From Atherinomorus stipes (taxonomy: Eukaryota; Chordata; Actinopteri; Atheriniformes; Atherinidae), in assembly GCA_023101725.1 (NCBI GenBank), contig JALJCO010007870.1:62001-126000 (forward strand): DNA of 64,000 nt. Direction: 5' to 3'. This document shows, one piece after another, positions 58,251-64,000 of the stretch. Numbering within the stretch: position 1 is the first letter of the stretch; each line of letters begins with the position of its first letter. The position numbers were made by a program, and so were the translations under genes. The notes under the pieces were generated by a model that was not told the DNA's origin, searched no databases, and worked only from the letters and a program-made list of their open reading frames with translations.

Positions 58251-60590
58251 CATCAGTCCTGCTAAGAAACCAAATGAGCACATGCACTAAAATGTCAATA
58301 CCCCTCAGAAGAGCGTCTCAGAATATATAAGCTTTAGTGCACACTGCAGCAGCGCTCAGCTCTGTTCCTACCACAGTGCACACGTACACCTGTGCATTGT
58401 GATTTAGAGTGTGTGTGAAATGTTTAACACCGGCAACACGTTCACAAAGGTAATGGCTAATTAGTTTAACATTAACAGGTAGTTGATGTGCTCCAGTGAA
58501 GTGGGCCAGTCCAATTTTCAGCTTCACTATGTGTCTCATAACTGAGCTGTTCCCACATATTTCCATGTTCTTGCTGACTGCTCTGGTCCTCCTGGAGCCC
58601 AGCAACACACATGCACACACGCACACATCTGTAAACAAAGTGAATGCTTACCTTCACTTGTTAGTTGACACTGTATAATCTAAATGTATATATAAGTATA
58701 TTGACTCACTTAATTGTTGGCATTTGGTCTAAATCCAGGGCTTAATGTGACAAGAAATTTGTTTATTGTCTCATAAAATTAACAGAGGTCTCTTGAAATA
58801 TAAGGAAAGCGTATAAGGTAAACATTCTGGCAGGCTTCTTCTACTGAAGTAATGTCTCCTCCTTTTTACAGCCACCACATACAAGAGTTTAAAGCCATTT
58901 CATGGACTTACTTCCAGTTTCCTGAAATAACATTGTGGCTTTCGATCTACAAACTTACAAAAACAACATCAATTTAAACTGCTTCAGTCATGGGCGAGAA
59001 GATTGAACATGAAAGCGTATATCAACTCACAAACGCCTGTTCTATCTCAAGGCTCATTCCCGGTGGGTGATCACACATTATGTATGTGTGTGGGGGGGGG
59101 GGGAGCCAGTAGATTTTGTTTACTTTAGAGGAAAGCAAAATGCAGGGGTCATCTATATTAAAACTGACAGGCCCATTTGGAAGCAATCATCAAATGTGTC
59201 ATGGAAAAACCGCTACGTCATGGTGCAGGGGACGTCAGGAAGTTGCCAGCATCAATATTTTCCCTCAAGGTTGGCAACGGATGTCGTTTTGACGGGGCTC
59301 ATGTTCCTCTCGGCAAGTCTGCGGGTCATTTTTCTAAGAAAGAGCGCAGGTCCAAGAATGAGGGGGATTTCACAGTGACACTTACCCTCATAATCCAAAG
59401 TGTAACACCACTGACAACAGTGACAAAAAAAGAAAGAGGAAGAGTTTTATCAGTGTCACCTCCTCCAGATAGGAAGTTCAGGTAATTAGCTGCACTCACC
59501 ACAAGCAAGGGCCAATATCCTGTTTGAAGAGAGCACTGTTCTGACTCACTGATCCTAAAGGCAACACACAAGCCCTCCTAGCTTTAGGAGACCACCTTGG
59601 ATGGTGTGATGTGCAATGGATCTAATCTCCTCGCCTGAGTAGTTTGCATCCTCCCACCTGAGAAACTGTCACACTGATCAATGACTGAGACCGCAAACAT
59701 TCCTCTGCATTCTGCCTTCTTTTCAAGCACAGGGATAAATCTAATCAAACATGTATCCCTCCTCAGGGAAGCATCTCCACACACACATATGATCGCAGGG
59801 TCAGCTCAGCTGTATGAGTAGTCCACGTAGAAAAGCTGGAGAAGGAGGCCAACAACAGCTCCCCCTCCCCACAGAGGATCAAACACCCCTAGTTATTAAG
59901 TATGAGAGGACACACATACACACTCAGACTGATGATCCATTCACAGATTCTTATCTTGACACGTGCTTACGCAGAGCGCTGATCCATTCATCTCTTATGA
60001 CACAGTTGACGTGCACGCTAAAAGTAACCATCTAAATCCTTCTGCAGCAGGTCCCCAGTGCCCCACTGACATGTGCAGAACCATTTCAGAAGGAAAAAAG
60101 AAAAGGGAAAGACAACTAGAATAAACATAACATAAATGAGTCACCCGCACCATCACCACAGCAATTAAGCACAGTTTGAACCAATGAAAATCAAAACCCA
60201 TGCTCTTAACCAAAACCTCTATAGTATAATCCAATTTGTGCTTAACCTCCACATATAGCAGCTGGACTCCCTATGCACTAACCGCACTGAGGTACTCACC
60301 ACATATCCACTCAGACATCAAAATCCCATCACCTCATTTTTGAAACAGAGAAGTGGCCTCCTTTAAACGTGGAAGATAATATTTATTTGAGTGAGAGAGA
60401 GTATCTGTAACACGTTTTGTAAAAGCAGGTCCAAAAAACATACTACATAAATACAATAATATCTATAAATGAAAAAGAAAAAAAAAATCAGTTCTCTTTT
60501 CATTCTCCCCCTCAGATGTGATGTTTCACTTCACACATTTCCGGCTCGAATTCTTCATGTTGGACCATTTCTGGCTTTCCCACCGTGACA
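58251..60590. other. Noncoding stretch with a G12 run
   Basis: Frames of 106 residues or fewer, no known domain. The GTGTGTGG tract at 59080-59103 ends in a run of 12 G (59092-59103). The minus frame at 58318-58638 and its plus shadow are low complexity in part (CA/GT words near 58608-58626). No element was identified. Confidence 0.5.
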
Positions 60591-61090
60591 CTTGACAACC
60601 TACACCAAGATTGGTGGGGTCCCGACTGAGGGTCAGGACCCCATATATGGGTCGCCAGATCATGGTGAAAAAAAAAATAGAGCGAACATTTATCAAATAA
60701 ATTTGGGATTTTGGGGGCTAGCAATATTAACACATTATTACAAAGAGATTAATCTGTGAAATTAACACATTCATTTCTTAATTATTGCATAGCTAAGTTA
60801 TCACTAATACCATGTTAAAAATCCAAATCTGGCATTATCTCAGCAAAAGGAGCTTATTTTGGGCATGTAGGTGCCTTTTCACAGCAGTGAACAGAATCCA
60901 CCAGAAAACTTCTTATCCTTATCCTCCTTATCTATGAAGTTTCTGATGGTTTTCAACCTATGTAGGTTTTTTTTTTTTTCCATTGAGTGTCCAACAAAGT
61001 TAAGTTCTATTTAAAAAATCCAAATTTGGTCCTATTTTGTTGAGAAAAACAGAATTTTTTTCATTTGGGTGCTTTTTCCACAGCTGTTAA

Positions 61091-61648
61091 AGGGACATTG
61101 TGTAGCAATCGTATATCGTAAGCAACTCGCTAGTACTTTTCATGCTGCGTTCACGTGAAACCAGGCAGACGGACGACAACCGCTGCATGGTCTGTCAGTT
61201 ACAGTGACTTCAGTCCACATCTGATATGTTGTCATGGTGATGTTGTATTGTTTTCCCTGACCATGTTTCTGTGATTAAAAGTACATCTTGTTGCTGACGA
61301 CCGTCTGCACGAATGAACCCAGCATCAGTGTAACGCTGGTTCCTCCTCACTGCACCTGCAGTGACTTGCACCTCAGACTGAGCTGACAACTCCGGTGTCT
61401 CTGGTGAGTTTCTGTGGGTTCCTGCTGTCACGCTTCTACTGAATGTAAAAACATGGCGACACGACATGGTAGCCACCACTGAGCCGAAACGCTCGATATA
61501 TATATGAATGATACAAATGGCAAATTCAGAGCTTACAGGAGCACTTCAGTTTGTTGATGGGAGTGATTACTGATTAATGAAAAAACACTTTTGAACGAAA
61601 TAATCAATTTTTGTGAATAGATAACAGGAGAACTTACACAATATCTCT
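61091..61648. mobile_element. TTAA-target MITE, 558 bp
   Basis: TTAA lies on both sides (61087-61090 and 61649-61652). The ends are AGGGACATTGTGTAG and, on the minus strand, AGAGATATTGTGTAAG, matching at about 12 of 15 positions. No transposase is present; the 89-residue minus frame is unrecognised. The termini start with the same AGGGAC as the element at 56098, suggesting a related transposase family, but the interiors differ. Confidence 0.8.
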
Positions 61649-61850
61649 TTAATGGTATAAAAGATGTTTCCTTGAATTATTTTTATAATAGCCTATTTGA
61701 TGAAATTGGGTTCACTGCCCCATAAGGTATCATTAATCAAAAGCTTTGAATATAAAAATAGTATTATACATCAGCTGTGGAAGTAATGGGACTTACAAAA
61801 CACCTATATATCTATATGTCTGCGCCCATCACCTGTTTTATTTGTCTACT

Positions 61851-61895
61851 GCCTGTCAATCACTCTTACTACCAGAGTAAGAGTGACTGACAGGC
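61851..61895. repeat. 45 nt hairpin with 20 bp stem
   Basis: The arm 61851-61870 (GCCTGTCAATCACTCTTACT) pairs with 61876-61895 at 19 of 20 positions around the loop ACCAG. A further partial copy of the GAGTGATTGATTGG motif follows near 61925-61940. It lies in the old repeat and is more likely a transposon palindrome than an RNA gene. Confidence 0.8.
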
Positions 61896-62340
61896 CATAG
61901 TCAATAGATAATATTGGATTGACGAGAGTGATTGATTGGCAAAATAACACTACATGCCAGAGGCAGTGCTGATGTTCACAGTAGGTCGCTAACAATCATT
62001 CTGCTAGCAGTTAGCAACGTTTAGACGTCATCTGTTTTACTTGTGTTTGTAACATGATGGGAGAATCTGTACCTATATTCAAAAACTCGCTAACAGTCTC
62101 TGTTTTCAGAATTACCACAAACATCTTCTATACTGCCTTTAACATAATCCACCAAATTCCACTTTACCCTCCTTATTTATGAAGACTCTGACAGTTTTCA
62201 AGCCTCACATTAATACGATGACCACAGGATGACCCATTAGTATATCACACAATTAACCACACAGTCATCAGGATGGGGGTCATGAAAACCAAATTTATTT
62301 TGGGGGTCATGGGCCAAAAAGTTTTAAAACCAACGATTTA

Positions 62341-63494
62341 TAAAATTTATATAATTTCATCAGAGCGATGAGCTAATGAGGATTATAAATAGCTCAATGC
62401 GTGCACGAGTTTGTAATGTGATGAGCTGTACAGATGGCCCAATGATAAGAAAAGTGCATCTTTGAATGAAGGAGAATTTGTTTTTACCTCCTGCAGAAGC
62501 AGAAAGGGGAACACACAAGAAGCTGTGACAGATCCCAGTCAAGTAGCCCTCATAGTTCAAATATGTACAGGTAGGAGCGTTTTTACAGCGCACCTGATGT
62601 ACGCATCATTTCCCCCTCACTCTGTTGCAGAACCCTGTCACACGGTGCTTTCTTGTCTTTCATTGTTTACTGTCCACAATAAAAATCCTTGTTAAAGCAA
62701 CACTACCATGTCACTTATAGCAGTGCAAGAATGGGGCGTGATTCTGTTTTTTGACTTTGGTAGCTTTACAATAACTTTTTTTTAAATAAAAAAGTAGAGG
62801 GGTGGATTCTCATTGAGCACCTAATCCACCACATTCTTGTTAGGAGTCTGAATTCCAGCAGGCTTCAATGCCATGCACTGTGATAGGAGGGGTCGCAAAA
62901 GGCTGAGGTAATTGGATTGGAATACGGCATTGATTGCCAGACAACAAAAGATATCCATCTCTCTCCCCTGGCTGTTCAGCTCTTTTGTCGCTGGCTGGAA
63001 TTTATTTGTTCATTCACTCGTCTCTTCGAAGCTTAGAGAGGACATAAGAACAGGAGAGGGCCACCAGGACTGGCTGAGTCTGGTGGTCTCTTCTGGAGTC
63101 ACAGCGCCTGTGCAGCCGATGTGCAAGGATGTATGAACCACGGACCCCCAACTCCCCCCCCCCCACCCCAAAAGCCCAGGGGTCATTTGTGTGATCATTA
63201 CCATAATCACATTAAGGCTGCAAGAGATTAGCACCACAGTCTCAGAGGAGAAACCATGTCTGTGCTCCATGACGACTGCACACCAAGCTTACAGAGAACA
63301 GTGAACATGCTGTTTACATACCCATTAGCCGAGTGATAGATGAGAGAAGCAGCACTTACATGAAAGAAGTTTAGGTTTTCAAAAAGCCCTCTAGAAATTC
63401 AAGTAATCTTTTATAAACAAAACTTTTTAGAATTGTGTAAAAAAAAATGGTCATTTTCTGTTGATTAATTTCCAAAAAAGAGGGTTTTTATATA
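62341..63494. other. Noncoding stretch with a C-rich tract
   Basis: Frames of 86 residues or fewer on both strands, unrecognised. A C-rich tract (about 63147-63170, with an uninterrupted run of about 12 C) could form an i-motif or, on the other strand, a G-quadruplex. The 62870-63350 part looks unique. Nothing nameable. Confidence 0.5.
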
Positions 63495-64000
63495 CAGTCG
63501 TCTTCAAAATTATTTATACCCTCCAATTATAGAAGGAAAAAAAAACAGCTGTTGGGGAAATAAGTTGAAACTGATAAAAGTAATGATAAATAAAAATTCT
63601 ATGAAAATCATGACATTGATATTCAATTGTGGTTTAAAAGAAATATTAAAAACACACACAAAAAAAATGAAACAAGTAATGGGGCTCCATAGCTAAAATT
63701 GATAAGTAACACAACCCATCGGGTGTTTTCTCTAATGTTCAAAACTACTTCTACACCTGTTGGCAGATATTCTGGTCCACTGTTTGTGGGAAAGGTGCTC
63801 TTATGTGTCTGGGACAGTTTTGTTTGCTTTTTTTTTTTTTTTTTTTTAAATCATTACTTCCAACCACAATTCAGAGGCAATATTTTCTTTCACTAAATTG
63901 TAATTTTGTCAATTTTATTTATTAGTAGTATCTTTAGTTTTTTAAAATTACTATTGTGAATTTATCCTTTTCTTTAATTGGAGGGTATGAATAGTTTTAA
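63495..64000 (+). mobile_element. Tc1/mariner-type MITE, second copy, cut by the window end
   Basis: It starts CAGTCGTCTTCAAAATTATT after TA (63493-63494) and reads on to ATACCCTCCAATTA. Near the window end GGAGGGTATGAATAGTTTTAA is the inverted partner, so the right terminus lies only a few bases beyond base 64000. The interior is co-linear with the reverse complement of 57729-58248 throughout. A T run of about 24 lies at 63824-63847. No transposase is present. Confidence 0.85.

Larger units (their letters stand above)
60591..62340. repeat. Old internally repeated element split by a TTAA MITE
   Basis: Segments repeat within it. 60817-60893 resembles 61013-61086 (AAAAATCCAAAT(C/T)TGG, then GTGC.TTTTC.CAGC.GT). 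60893-60958 resembles 62145-62204 (AATCCACCA, CCTCCTTAT.TATGAAG, CTGA..GTTTTCAA). Near the right end is GGGGGTCATGAAAACC followed by GGGGGTCATGGGCC, a style I recall from long hAT-like fish repeats. Outer limits are guesses. A separate 558 bp element is inserted at 61091. Confidence 0.5.

Overview
The window looks like vertebrate, most probably teleost (percomorph-type) fish, nuclear DNA. It has AT-rich sequence with many short ORFs, none longer than 164 residues and none that I recognise as host protein. It also carries a dense set of decayed transposons of families common in fish: Tc1/mariner, PIF/Harbinger, TTAA-target piggyBac/Kolobok-like elements, hAT-like palindromic MITEs, RTE/Rex3-like and L2/CR1-like LINEs. 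I find no bacterial-type operons, rRNA, convincing tRNA or CRISPR array. The class names come from memory of these families and from termini, target-site duplications and protein motifs read by eye. No database search was possible.

Layout. 1-21.6 kb is mostly unique-looking noncoding DNA. It holds one internally deleted Tc1 element (3.7-4.65 kb, ending in a recognisable DDE-transposase C-terminal ORF), a long stem-loop at 1.95 kb, and simple repeats. 21.7-22.3 kb holds an interspersed repeat and a TTAA-target MITE. 25.7-27.9 kb is a 2.2 kb Harbinger-like element with two pseudo-exons of a Myb/SANT-like DNA-binding protein; a 708 bp insertion flanked by a perfect 8 bp duplication (TTGTAACC) sits in the intron between them. 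28.2-29.5 kb is a 5'-truncated RTE/Rex3-like LINE split by a 631 bp inverted-repeat element. 29.5-37.7 kb is noncoding, with stretches that read like candidate conserved noncoding DNA.

37.7-46.7 kb is a transposon-rich block: a Harbinger/MADF remnant, an antisense LINE 3' end, a partial TTAA element, a Tc1-type MITE, a 565 bp fold-back, a palindromic hAT-like MITE, and an L2-like LINE fragment split by a 213 bp A-rich insertion with an 8 bp near-perfect duplication. 46.7-55.7 kb is mostly unique noncoding DNA with a dispersed repeat pair (49.5 and 52.4 kb). 55.7-64 kb returns to nested elements. A 1,324 bp TTAA element belongs to the same family as the 40 kb copy. Two copies of one Tc1-type MITE (57.7 and 63.5 kb) lie in opposite orientation. 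A second TTAA MITE sits inside an older internally repeated element.

Nothing here works together as a pathway. The window is best read as an intergenic or intronic region (possibly a gene desert) shaped by repeated transposon insertion. I found no new functional system. The most informative observations are the nested insertions with readable target-site duplications, the multi-copy families within the window, and a few long hairpins.
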